A stretch of 22,531 nucleotides of DNA from the NCBI GenBank assembly GCA_036478235.1, contig JAZGDZ010000003.1, forward strand, positions 1 through 22,531. Direction: 5' to 3'. Source of the stretch: JACZWZ01 sp036478235. GTDB taxonomy: Bacteria; Actinomycetota; Acidimicrobiia; Spongiisociales; UBA11373. Positions 6,687 through 14,400 of the stretch are shown in pieces (within the stretch, counting starts at the first letter, position 1; each line of letters starts with the position of its first letter). The translations under genes and the position numbers were made by a program. Under the pieces are notes generated by a model that saw only the letters and a program-made list of their open reading frames with translations, ran no database searches and was not told the DNA's origin.

Positions 6687-8005
6687 GTTTCGCCCTCCAG
6701 TCGGAAGCGGCGGATGTTGAATGCCAGTATCGGAAGGATCATGAGGAAGAGGAACACCGCGATCGCGGAGCCCATCCCCCGATCGCCGAGGCCGGTAAAC
6801 GCCGTACGCCACATCTCGAGAGCGATGACGTTGGCGTCGTCTTGGACCGACCCGGGGGCGATGCCGATGATGAGGTCGAACATCTTCAGCGCGTTGATGG
6901 TCAAGGCTATGAATACCACGGTGATGATCGGCTTGAGAAGCGGGACGGTGACGCGCCGGAACACCTGCCACTCGGTGGCGCCGTCGACCCTGGCTGCCTC
7001 CAAGACGTCTTGGGGGAGCGACGCCAGGCCGGCGGCGATCACCAGCAACGCAAACCCGCCCCAGATCCAGATGCCGGCGATCATTGCCGAGATGGTTATC
7101 AGGTCCTCACCGAGCCAGTTGATGCCCCCCCAGGCCTCGCGGAACGTGCTCTCCGGGATCTCGACCCGGTAGGTGCCCGGGTCGAGACCAGACGTCTCGA
7201 ATGAACCATCGGGGGCGGACCGGACCTTTTCGACCGTGGTGCCTGCCGGGTCGATGATCTCCACGGTGACCCCGGGGATGCCTTTCTCGGTCGGGTCGAT
7301 CACCCCCTTGATGTTGTCTCCGGGCGTCGTGTCCCTCCACACCACTCCGGTGATCGTGCCCGACCCCGCCGGGCTCGGTGTCGACGCCTCAGTTGCCTCG
7401 GCCGGAAGGGCGGCCTCGGTGAGCCGCAGCACTCCGAGCGTGGCGACTCCACCATCGGGTCCGACCTGTACGACCTGGGCGATGGCGCCGCCCGGCTCTT
7501 CCTGGATCAACCCGTCGTAGGAGGCGGCGGCACCGGGATAGTCCCCCTCCGGGTTGAAGATGGCCACGGGCACGTTTGCCAGCGCATTGAGCAGGCCGGT
7601 GTCCGGGTTGGCGTCGTACATGAAGCGCCAGATGATTCCCGACGACAACACCGCGATCGCGGCCGGAATGAACAGGATCAATCGGAAGGCACTTCTCCAC
7701 TTGATCTTCTCCGAGAGCACCGCGAGTGCCAGACCCACGGTGGTCACGAAGAAGGGGAACACCGCCACCCATATCAGGCTGTTGCGCAAGGCGGTGCGTA
7801 TTCGATCCAGGCGAAACATGCGCCGGTAGTTGTCGAAGCCGACGAACTCGTCGCCGAACCTGTCGTACAGGCTGAGGCGGATGGTGTCGAATGCGGGGTA
7901 GACCACCAGAGCCCCGAGGACGAGCAAAGCCGGCGCCAGGAACAGGGTGGCGACGAGCCATCTTCGCTTCTGCAGTTGGAAGCCTCCCTGCCTGACTGCC
8001 GGCAA
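6683..8005 (-). CDS. MalF-type carbohydrate ABC permease with SdrD-B-like extracytoplasmic insertion
   Basis: The 440-residue permease is about 150 residues longer than usual for CUT1 permeases without extra domains. Membrane segments lie near 17-36, 76-97, 108-127, 302-325, 358-380 and 410-430, and the EAA loop is at 336-359. The third and fourth segments are normally joined by a short loop (GLLNAL then INWLG). Here residues about 143-293 intervene: a GD/PG-rich part, an Ala/Thr/Ser/Pro linker (199-215), then about 216-287 with GVVWRD, GIPGVTVEIID, DGSFETSGLDPGTYRVEIP, which is the SdrD-B/Cna-B type beta-sandwich pattern. By topology this faces outside. The frame given starts at a TTG (8005). 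A strong GGGAGG site instead points to an in-frame CTG at 7973-7975, giving MQKRRWLVAT. It follows the binding-protein gene after a hairpin-rich gap and overlaps malG-type by 4 bp. Confidence 0.88.
   Translation of the reverse strand: MPAVRQGGFQLQKRRWLVATLFLAPALLVLGALVVYPAFDTIRLSLYDRFGDEFVGFDNYRRMFRLDRIRTALRNSLIWVAVFPFFVTTVGLALAVLSEKIKWRSAFRLILFIPAAIAVLSSGIIWRFMYDANPDTGLLNALANVPVAIFNPEGDYPGAAASYDGLIQEEPGGAIAQVVQVGPDGGVATLGVLRLTEAALPAEATEASTPSPAGSGTITGVVWRDTTPGDNIKGVIDPTEKGIPGVTVEIIDPAGTTVEKVRSAPDGSFETSGLDPGTYRVEIPESTFREAWGGINWLGEDLITISAMIAGIWIWGGFALLVIAAGLASLPQDVLEAARVDGATEWQVFRRVTVPLLKPIITVVFIALTINALKMFDLIIGIAPGSVQDDANVIALEMWRTAFTGLGDRGMGSAIAVFLFLMILPILAFNIRRFRLEGET
7145..7360 (-). other. 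SdrD-B/Cna-B-like domain within the MalF-type permease
   Basis: Codons 216-287 encode a segment typical of SdrD-B-like domains: GxVWxD at the start, a D-PTEKGIPGVTV centre, DGSF, and a closing LDPGTYRVEIP. These domains are usually in secreted surface proteins as rigid spacer or binding modules. They are not normally part of transporter permeases. The reading frame is continuous with both halves of the permease. Confidence 0.7.
7983..7988 (-). promoter_or_regulatory. Strong Shine-Dalgarno (GGGAGG) inside the annotated MalF-type N-terminus
   Basis: GGGAGG on the minus strand is followed after 7 nt by an in-frame CTG (7973-7975). Initiation there would give a 430-residue permease beginning just before the first membrane helix. 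The TTG at 8003-8005 has only an AGG very close to it. Confidence 0.45.
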
Positions 8006-8042
8006 CCTAGCGCCTTGGCAGGGAACGTTTGTGGTGTCGATG

Positions 8043-8129
8043 CCGAGTCAGGGGCGTCGCTCGGAAGAACGCAGGACGAAGGCGTAGTAATGCACTACGT
8101 CGAGGACGAGGACGCCGCGAGCGGCGTTC
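8043..8129. other. Palindrome-rich intergenic segment between binding-protein and permease genes
   Basis: Three small stem-loops follow one another: CCGAG (8043-8047) with CTCGG (8060-8064); CGTAGT (8083-8088) with ACTACG (8094-8099) around AATGC; and ACGCCG (8112-8117) with CGGCGT (8122-8127) around CGAG. GAACGC (8067-8072) could also pair with GCGTTC (8124-8129) to enclose the middle hairpin. The segment has no convincing gene and lies in the transcript from 9517. It may be a dispersed intergenic repeat or a structured RNA. Confidence 0.45.
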
Positions 8130-8187
8130 CTGGACGGCAGAACAGCGCAAAGGTTGTCTGTCGAGGCGCCAACGATCGAGGGCGCGG

Positions 8188-8216
8188 GTCGGGGAGGGGC
8201 TGGGCCCCTCCCCGAC
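8188..8216 (-). terminator. 13-bp perfect hairpin after the sugar-binding protein gene
   Basis: GTCGGGGAGGGGC (8188-8200) and GCCCCTCCCCGAC (8204-8216) form a perfect 13-bp stem with a 3-nt loop, 20 nt past the binding-protein stop codon. There is no T-run. Such hairpins between binding-protein and permease genes commonly cause partial termination or protect the upstream mRNA, giving excess binding protein. Confidence 0.7.
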
Positions 8217-8236
8217 GTCGCATCTAGTTCGGCTGA

Positions 8237-9517
8237 TCAGCCACCGAAGGCGGCTTCTGCCTCCGTCTGTATCTGGGCGAGGATCGAGTCCACGTTGCCC
8301 GGGTTGCCGAGCCACTCCTGCAGCCCACCCCAGATGCCGGCGCCGGCGGTGGCGCCAAGCGCCGCCGGGACGAGGTCCGACCCGTCGAACACGAAGAGTT
8401 CGGCGCCTGCCAGAGCCTCGGCTGCACGGCGGGTGATGTCATCCGGATACACCGAGATGTCCACCTTGTTGTTCATCGATGAGAAACCACCCTGAGCGGC
8501 CCAGATCTCGGCCGCCTCCGGGGTGGCGAGATACTCCATGAACGCCAGGGCGGCTTCGGTACCGGTAAAGGTGACGGCCACGTCTCCGCCGCCCATCACC
8601 GCTGCGGATGAGCCATCGATGCTCGGGAAGTCGAAGAAGTCGAATCCCGTGCCGGCGGCTGCCGTCGTCTCGGCGGCGATGACCCCGGCAACGAAGTCAC
8701 CCTCGTAGACCACTGCGGCTTCACCGGCGGTGTACACGTCGGTCACTGAATCGACGAAGTTGGTCTGCAGGGCGTTGGCCGAGCCCCCGTTCATGAAGTC
8801 CTCAGTGAGGATCTGACCGAGGAAGCCCAGCGCATCCTTGACCGTCTGGTCCTCCCACGAGAGCTCGCCGGAGAACAGAGCGTTGTAGTTGTCGGTGCCG
8901 GCGGTCCTGATGTACACGTTCTCGAACCAGTCGGACAACGTCCATCCGTCGGCCCCTCCGACCGAAACTGCACCGGCGCCGGCATCGACGAGGTCCTCCG
9001 AAGCGGCAATCCACTCGTCCCAGGTCGAGGGAGGATCGACGCCTGCGGCGTCGAACGCCGCCACGTCGTACCACACGGTCGACTTGTTGGCACCCTTGAA
9101 CCACACGCCGTACAACGTGCCGTCCACCGTGCCCAGGTCACGCCAAACGTCGGCGTAATTTCTATCGATGATGTCGCCCAACGCGGCCTCGATATCGACC
9201 AGAGCCCCGCGGGCCGCCAGGTCGACCATCAGGCCGGGCTGGGGCAGGAAGGCGATATCAGGCGGGTCGCCGCCCTCCACGCGGGTCGACAGGATCGTCG
9301 CATCGGCCGCGCCGGTATACGTGACGTCGACACCGGTGTCGGCCTCGAACTGGTCGAGCACCATCTTGAAGTTGATGCCCTCACCCGAGTCGTCGGGCCA
9401 GACCGCCATGACCTCCAAGGACTGACCTGAGAGGTCGGCGTCGTCGTCCCCGCACGCCGCCGCTACCAGAGCCAAGACGGCGGCTACCGCCAACCATCGC
9501 CATCGCTTCAAATGCAT
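8237..9517 (-). CDS. Extracellular sugar-binding lipoprotein (family 1 solute-binding protein)
   Basis: The 426-residue protein has an N-terminal basic stretch (MHLKRWRW), a hydrophobic core (9-21) and LVAAAC, with Cys22 as the lipid-modified residue. A short acidic linker follows. The body matches carbohydrate-binding (family 1) proteins: LEVMAVWPDD near the start, DVTYTG, PDIAFLPQPG, a hinge region with TWDEWIAASEDL, and ATPEAAEIWAAQGGF near the C-terminus. It captures sugar outside the membrane and hands it to the MalF/MalG permeases encoded downstream. A very good ribosome site (cluster GGAGG, 9 nt before the ATG) fits high expression. A strong hairpin after its stop separates it from the permease genes. 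Substrate specificity cannot be read; the linked enzymes suggest alpha- or beta-glucosides. Confidence 0.92.
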   Translation of the reverse strand: MHLKRWRWLAVAAVLALVAAACGDDDADLSGQSLEVMAVWPDDSGEGINFKMVLDQFEADTGVDVTYTGAADATILSTRVEGGDPPDIAFLPQPGLMVDLAARGALVDIEAALGDIIDRNYADVWRDLGTVDGTLYGVWFKGANKSTVWYDVAAFDAAGVDPPSTWDEWIAASEDLVDAGAGAVSVGGADGWTLSDWFENVYIRTAGTDNYNALFSGELSWEDQTVKDALGFLGQILTEDFMNGGSANALQTNFVDSVTDVYTAGEAAVVYEGDFVAGVIAAETTAAAGTGFDFFDFPSIDGSSAAVMGGGDVAVTFTGTEAALAFMEYLATPEAAEIWAAQGGFSSMNNKVDISVYPDDITRRAAEALAGAELFVFDGSDLVPAALGATAGAGIWGGLQEWLGNPGNVDSILAQIQTEAEAAFGG

Positions 9518-9526
9518 TATTTGTTT

Positions 9527-9531
9527 CCTCC
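9527..9531 (-). promoter_or_regulatory. Shine-Dalgarno site (GGAGG) of the sugar-binding protein gene
   Basis: GGAGG within AAGGAGGAAAC lies 9 nt before the ATG at 9517. It is among the best ribosome sites in the window. Confidence 0.75.
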
Positions 9532-9569
9532 TTCACCGGCTCGCGAAAACCGCGTCCGGATCGCCTCCG

Positions 9570-9597
9570 ACCCTACCCGTCTCCGCCGATGTGAGAA
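9570..9597 (-). promoter_or_regulatory. Possible promoter of the sugar-binding protein gene
   Basis: In the 115-bp gap between the GH94-like stop and the binding-protein start, the minus strand has TTCTCA, a 16-bp spacer and TAGGGT (9570-9575). Only the -10 is a good match. Between it and the start codon, CGCGAAAAC then CGCG (9542-9554) is a small symmetric motif that could be an operator. The binding-protein operon may have its own promoter or be read through from dcd. Confidence 0.3.
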
Positions 9598-9632
9598 GGG
9601 GAAAAGGGCCCTGCGGAGCCGCCCCCCTGCCA

Positions 9633-12600
9633 TCACCGCAGCAGGACTCGAAGGTGGCGCACCTCTCCGGCCCGGAGTGCCGCGGCGGCGTCGCCCTCTA
9701 CAGCAGGTCTCTCGACGGTGAAGGTGCGCCCGTCCCGGAATTCGAGCTCGAAGGTGGCGGGGCGGACTCCGTCCGGTCCATACGTGTCGCGTCGCCCCGG
9801 ATTGACGTACACGCATAGACCGCGGCCCATGAATCGAAAGGCAAACGATCCGGCCGGGAGAGCGAGTTCGGAGGATCCATCGGTGTCGATATATCTCGCA
9901 GTGACCGGCTCATCGGTGAACAACCACCCGGGTAGCAGCGGCTCCGGAGCGAACTCGAGAACCCCGTCGCTCAGGCGGAACGGGCGATGTCCAACTGTTG
10001 CCAGCAACCAGATGCTGATGAACTCGGCCGTCATCCCCGACAGACGCGGTTGGTAGCCCCGACCGTGTTCGCCCTGATCGGGATAGGCACTGGAGACGAT
10101 GAACGAGGAGCCTTCGAGCGGGCTTCTTCCGTAGACGGCCGGGTCGAGGAACGGTGGGAGACATCGCGAAGCATCCTCCCAGAACTCGGCCGCCAGCCCG
10201 CTGCGCAGCACCTCGAGCAGATATTTGTATTCCATGTGGGTATAGACCGACTCGTTCTCGAGCCATCCGGGCGGGTATGCACCCACGGCCCGACCGAGTT
10301 CGGGGTCGGCATCGCCCATCGGACCGTTCGACTTGTACATGTGAAGCTCGGCGTCGTAGAGCGGCGAGGCGCGAACCGCGTCATAGATCCGGCCGGCGTC
10401 CTGGGGAAACTCCCGTAACCAGTGCATGGGACCCTCGAGGTACGGCTCCACGGGTGAACAAGCGAATGCATCGGGTACCACTTCAGGCGTCGCGTCGGCG
10501 GCCCTCTCCGGTCGGTGGACGAAGTACGTGTAGGGGATTCCGGTGGCTGAGAGGACACCGCCGCGTCCCGATCCGAGGAAGATGTCGTCGAGGAGACACA
10601 GCGCCGTCTCGCAGAACGCCGTCAACTCCTGCGTCGCGATGGACCGGTGCGGACCCGACACACCCAGTCGCACGGCCTCGCGGTACCGCTCCTTCAGATC
10701 GTTGGCGGCGTTCCAGAAGGTAACCGCGGTGAGGTCTCCCGCGGCGCGATCAGCGACCAGTGGCGTCAGGGCCTCCATGAAGTCTGCCAGCTCGTCGAAC
10801 ACTTCCACGGTCCCGGGCCGAAGCGAGCCAATCCAGCCGAGGAGCAGGCGGACGAGTCGCCGAAGCTCAATGGTCTCGGAGAGCCCGGAACCGAACAGTC
10901 CGGGCAGCCCGTTGAGCGAGTCGTTCCACCCCGGCTTGCCGGCTTCCATGTCGATTCCGAGCCCGGAGGGATCGAGCGTGGCGAGCCGGGTGGTGGCGAG
11001 GAGCAGGAGCTTCACCAAGAGTGTCGAGCGAACGACCTCGCCCGACTCGGTGCGGGCGCGGTTCCTGTCCGTGGCTCGCCCGGCGATCCTTGCGGCTTTC
11101 TCTGCATCCCGGCCCACTGCACCCAGCTGCCTGAGCTCGCCGCCCTTCCACGTGATCCGTCGTCTCCTGGGGCGAACGGTGTCGGGATTGTCGAACCACG
11201 TGTAACCCCCATCGAGCAGAAGCTGCGACAGGCGATCGGGGAACACCAACAGGTAGCCCTCGAGAAGGTCGAGGGCGTAGTGCCAATGGTCGATCCAGTA
11301 CCCGGCGTGGATCCCGCCGACCTCCTCGGCCCCGAGAAACTCGAAGGCGTCGGCGAGGGCCTTGTCCGGTGGCAGACTTCCCGTGGCGTCTTCCAGCCAC
11401 ATCGCCAACCGGCCGATCGAAAAGGGCGCCCGCATCTGAGCGATGAGATCGACTCGCGCCTGAGTCTCGGGCACCCACCGGCGTGACCAGTCGGCCGCCG
11501 ACCCCTCGTCGGAGACCCTGTAGGTCTGTGGAAGAACCTCGAGGGGGTTGTATCCGTCGAGCTGGATTAGGCCGAAGAACAGCTTCAGGTTGGCGTCTCC
11601 GACACCGGGGAAGAACCAGGCGTCGTTTCTCCTGTTCTGTGCCGTGTTTCGGTAGTGGCCGAGCCCCTGAGAGAGGTACGTCGGTGTCAGCGCAAACTGG
11701 TGGTAGTCGCGCTCCAGGTCTGCGTTCTGATGGGAGTAGGTGTAGACCGCTTCCGAACCGTCCGCCGTGTCGAGAATCAGTGGAAGGCCGCCCCGGATGA
11801 CGTTGTCGACGAAGTTCTGACGGCAGTAGGCATCGAATGGCGCCGCCGACGAGACGGTGGCACTGAGGTCGGCGATGGCGTCGATGAGACGTCGATTCTC
11901 GTTTCTCAGGCTCACCCAATCCGATGTGTCGAGAGAGGTGAGCGGGTCGATGTCCTCCTCGCGCTCGACTCGCCCGAGCACCGAAATCAGCTCGCTGGCT
12001 CCGTAGGCGACGAGCCGGTCGTCCAGCGCGGTGAAGGCACTCGGAGTTCTTCCCTCCCAGATCTGAGTGGCTCGTTCGACCGCAGCGAACCCGCCCTGGT
12101 CGAATACGAGAGGCCGGTCGAAGGAAAACTGGTCACCGAACACCGCGGTGGGGTCGACGGCCTGAAAGGAGGTGCCCGAAGAGGCGGATGACCAGTAGAA
12201 GTTGGCACCTGGCACCGGCTCGATCCGGGCGCTGTCGGCCGCCGATTGCTTCAGGCGGAAGAGCGCCGCACCTGCGCGGCGATCAACACCGATCATCGCC
12301 TCGATGTGGCGGGGAATCACCTTGATCCCGTGCTGATCGATCCCATACGGAAGCACCCGGGGGGCGCCGTCGAGCCACTCGATTCGCCGATCCTGTCCGG
12401 AGAAGTCGCGGACAACGACCGAGCGCACAAGACCTGCAGCCCTCTGCCCGGGAAGGGTGTGATAGGCGACGGTCACCTCGATTCCGAGCCTTTCGTTGCG
12501 TTCCTCGAGCGTGAACTCCGCTGGGGTGACCCGGAGGATCTGCTCCACGTCCGGATCCGTGATGCGCCGGAAGGGTTCGTATGTGCTCGCCCCGTCGATG

Positions 12601-12875
12601 CGGAGGAAAGTCCTGAACCCTTCGACCATCACCCGGCCGCATGCCTTGTTGAACGACATGAACTCAAGGATCTGGCCGTCGCGGTCCTCGGCGCCGAGGC
12701 CGGCGATCGCCTGGCCGCGACTCACCCAGAAGACCCAGGCCGGCACACCCCAAGGCCCGGCGATACCGGGCAGGAAGTTCGAAAAGGGCCTCGCCCAGTT
12801 GTAGTTGTGGACCTCGAAGGTGGAGATGGCCGCATCGAGCACAAACGCGGGAGCGGGCGTATTCGTGTCGATCAC
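9633..12875 (-). CDS. GH94-like glycoside phosphorylase/hydrolase (cellobiose phosphorylase-like)
   Basis: This 1080-residue protein has the long N-terminal beta-sandwich plus helical-barrel layout of the cellobiose phosphorylase superfamily (GH94 and the larger GH149/GH161 relatives). The clearest motif is GKPGWNDSLNGLPG (from residue 646), which resembles the DWNDGMN catalytic region of GH94, with Gly in place of the first Asp. Other probably conserved blocks are FEVHNYNWARPFSNFLPG near the start and HYRNTAQNRRND around 407-418. There is no signal peptide, so it acts inside the cell. GH94 enzymes split beta-glucosides with phosphate, releasing a sugar 1-phosphate. The start is GTG at 12875, 7 bp after the ROK kinase stop; the longer frame to 13049 would overlap that kinase. 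Substrate is unknown and phosphorolysis is not proven. Confidence 0.68.
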   Translation of the reverse strand: MIDTNTPAPAFVLDAAISTFEVHNYNWARPFSNFLPGIAGPWGVPAWVFWVSRGQAIAGLGAEDRDGQILEFMSFNKACGRVMVEGFRTFLRIDGASTYEPFRRITDPDVEQILRVTPAEFTLEERNERLGIEVTVAYHTLPGQRAAGLVRSVVVRDFSGQDRRIEWLDGAPRVLPYGIDQHGIKVIPRHIEAMIGVDRRAGAALFRLKQSAADSARIEPVPGANFYWSSASSGTSFQAVDPTAVFGDQFSFDRPLVFDQGGFAAVERATQIWEGRTPSAFTALDDRLVAYGASELISVLGRVEREEDIDPLTSLDTSDWVSLRNENRRLIDAIADLSATVSSAAPFDAYCRQNFVDNVIRGGLPLILDTADGSEAVYTYSHQNADLERDYHQFALTPTYLSQGLGHYRNTAQNRRNDAWFFPGVGDANLKLFFGLIQLDGYNPLEVLPQTYRVSDEGSAADWSRRWVPETQARVDLIAQMRAPFSIGRLAMWLEDATGSLPPDKALADAFEFLGAEEVGGIHAGYWIDHWHYALDLLEGYLLVFPDRLSQLLLDGGYTWFDNPDTVRPRRRRITWKGGELRQLGAVGRDAEKAARIAGRATDRNRARTESGEVVRSTLLVKLLLLATTRLATLDPSGLGIDMEAGKPGWNDSLNGLPGLFGSGLSETIELRRLVRLLLGWIGSLRPGTVEVFDELADFMEALTPLVADRAAGDLTAVTFWNAANDLKERYREAVRLGVSGPHRSIATQELTAFCETALCLLDDIFLGSGRGGVLSATGIPYTYFVHRPERAADATPEVVPDAFACSPVEPYLEGPMHWLREFPQDAGRIYDAVRASPLYDAELHMYKSNGPMGDADPELGRAVGAYPPGWLENESVYTHMEYKYLLEVLRSGLAAEFWEDASRCLPPFLDPAVYGRSPLEGSSFIVSSAYPDQGEHGRGYQPRLSGMTAEFISIWLLATVGHRPFRLSDGVLEFAPEPLLPGWLFTDEPVTARYIDTDGSSELALPAGSFAFRFMGRGLCVYVNPGRRDTYGPDGVRPATFELEFRDGRTFTVERPAVEGDAAAALRAGEVRHLRVLLR

Positions 12876-12882
12876 CTGCCTG

Positions 12883-13794
12883 TCAGGCCCGGCTGGCGGC
12901 AAGATCTTCGTGGACTGCGAGCGCCGCACCGACGGCACCCGCGGTCGTGCCGAGCGACCCCCGGACGATTCGTACATCCTCGACTGGAACAACGCAAAGG
13001 TGACGGGCGACGGCGGCACGAATGGGATCCAGCAGGGCGTCGCCGGCATCGGCCACGCCGCCCCCGATCACGAGGATCTCGGGATCGATGATCGTCAGCA
13101 CGTTCGCCAACCCGATCCCGATGAAATCGGTGACGGTCGCAATGGCGGCCAAAGCGCGTTCATCGCCGTCGGCAGCCGCGGCGAAGACCTCCTCGGTCGA
13201 GTCCCGGCCTGCGCGCTCCGCCAGGACCGCAGCCTTCGCCACCGACTCCAGACATCCCCGGTTTCCGCAGCTGCAGACCGTCGGGGAGTCGGGGACGATG
13301 ACCTGGTGCCCGATCTCGCCCGCGGTTCCATGGACCCCGGGATTCAGGCTTCCATTTCTCCAGATGCCGCCGCCGATCCCTGTTCCGAGAGCCACGCCGA
13401 CGACGCTGGTCGCGCCTCTTGCGGCACCGAGTCTGCTCTCGGCGAGAGTGAAGCCCTGAGTGTCGTTGAGGAGCGTCACGGACAGTCCGGTTTGCTCCTC
13501 GAGCGCCCGGCGGAGCGGGAATCCCGACCAAGATCCCGCAAGGTTGGGAAGGGCGCGGATGACGCCCGTCGTCTGATCGAATTGCCCGGGGATTCCGACA
13601 CCGAGCGCGATGGGCCGGCCGTGTTCCCCGGAGGCGAGCTCGGCGAGGCGGGCGACCACGATCTCGGGAGAACCCCCCTCGGGGGTCGGATGGACTGCAG
13701 TCTCGACGATGCGCGGATCCGCATCAGCGACCACGTCGACCCGTGCGAGCTTGATATTCGTGCCGCCGAGATCGAGACCGAGGATCGATGTCAC
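12883..13794 (-). CDS. ROK-family sugar kinase (glucokinase-like)
   Basis: The 303-residue cytoplasmic kinase has the ROK hallmarks. The ATP phosphate loop is DLGGTNIK (8-15), the catalytic Asp111 sits in LLNDTQGF, and GTGIGGGIW is at 137-145. The zinc site has His163 in EIGHQVI and CSCGNRGCLES (174-184). There is no N-terminal helix-turn-helix, so it is an enzyme and not a ROK repressor. It most likely phosphorylates glucose released by the neighbouring glycosidases. Its GTG start (13792-13794) overlaps the dCTP deaminase stop as GTGA, and the GH94-like gene starts 7 bp after its stop, so the three form an operon. Glucose is the likeliest substrate; other hexoses cannot be excluded. Confidence 0.92.
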   Translation of the reverse strand: MTSILGLDLGGTNIKLARVDVVADADPRIVETAVHPTPEGGSPEIVVARLAELASGEHGRPIALGVGIPGQFDQTTGVIRALPNLAGSWSGFPLRRALEEQTGLSVTLLNDTQGFTLAESRLGAARGATSVVGVALGTGIGGGIWRNGSLNPGVHGTAGEIGHQVIVPDSPTVCSCGNRGCLESVAKAAVLAERAGRDSTEEVFAAAADGDERALAAIATVTDFIGIGLANVLTIIDPEILVIGGGVADAGDALLDPIRAAVARHLCVVPVEDVRIVRGSLGTTAGAVGAALAVHEDLAASRA

Positions 13795-14357
13795 CCCTCG
13801 AAATCCTCGTGGATTCGGCTGGCCGTAGGCCCCCGCTGGCCGTGGTACTTGGAACCGGCTCGGTCCGACCCGTAAGGGTTCTCGGCGGCAGTAGTCAGCT
13901 CGTAGAAGGACAGCTGCCCGATCTTCATCCCCGGATAGATGGCAATCGGGAGGCTTGCCACGTTCGACAGCTCGAGGGTCAGATGGCCCTCGAAGCCGGG
14001 ATCGACGAACCCGGCCGTGGAGTGGATGAGGAGCCCGAGCCGCCCCAGCGACGACTTCCCCTCCAGCCGGGCGACGATGTCGTCGCCCAGCCTCACTACT
14101 TCCAGGGTCGATCCGAGCACGAACTCACCGGGGTGGAGGATGAACGGCTGGTCGACGTCGGTGGCCACCTCGGTGGTCAGGTCGGGCTGCGCCTGCTTCG
14201 GATCGATGAGCGCATAGCGGTGGTTCTCGAAGACGAGGAAGTAGCGATCCACCCGGACGTCGATGCTGCTCGGCTGCACCAGCGCGGGATCGAAGGGATC
14301 GATGTCGATGCGCTCGGTCTCCAGCGCCGCCCTGATGGAGATGTCGGAGAGGATCAC
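13791..14357 (-). CDS. dcd: dCTP deaminase (possibly bifunctional dCTP deaminase/dUTPase)
   Basis: The 188-residue protein converts dCTP to dUTP, or directly to dUMP in bifunctional forms, for thymidylate synthesis. Diagnostic blocks are LVQPSSIDVRVD (27-38), ILHPGEFVLGSTLE (73-86), EGKSSLGRLGL (99-109), HSTAGFVDPGFEG (112-124) and HLTLELSN with the likely catalytic Glu129. The C-terminus PYGSDRAGSKYHGQRGPTAS closely follows the mycobacterial enzyme, which is bifunctional. I chose the GTG at 14357 (MILSDISIRA, as in the family). A TACCCT -10 element ends 7 nt before it, while the upstream in-frame ATG at 14390 lies outside that promoter. It is the first gene of the sugar operon and overlaps the ROK kinase by 4 bp. 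A nucleotide enzyme leading a sugar operon is unusual and may reflect growth-linked expression or chance. Confidence 0.95.
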   Translation of the reverse strand: MILSDISIRAALETERIDIDPFDPALVQPSSIDVRVDRYFLVFENHRYALIDPKQAQPDLTTEVATDVDQPFILHPGEFVLGSTLEVVRLGDDIVARLEGKSSLGRLGLLIHSTAGFVDPGFEGHLTLELSNVASLPIAIYPGMKIGQLSFYELTTAAENPYGSDRAGSKYHGQRGPTASRIHEDFEG

Positions 14358-14364
14358 GTGAGGA

Positions 14365-14370
14365 AGGGTA
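14365..14370 (-). promoter_or_regulatory. Putative -10 element (TACCCT) of dcd
   Basis: On the minus strand TACCCT fits TANNNT and ends exactly 7 nt before the GTG at 14357. This decides the start and suggests a leaderless mRNA for the dcd-ROK-GH94 operon. Confidence 0.5.
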
Positions 14371-14400
14371 GAGGGGGCGATTGACTCCATGTCGGCCCTG

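Noticed and set aside
6198..7172. 324-codon plus-strand frame over the permeases
   Set aside because: It is antisense to two membrane proteins and rich in Asp/His/Gly; no family features.
10867..11919. 350-codon minus-strand frame within the GH94-like gene
   Set aside because: It is another frame of the same strand inside a confident gene; the product is almost only Arg, Gly, Ser, Pro and His.
12805..13875. 356-codon plus-strand frame over the ROK kinase
   Set aside because: It is antisense to a kinase with complete ROK motifs and has no recognisable domain.
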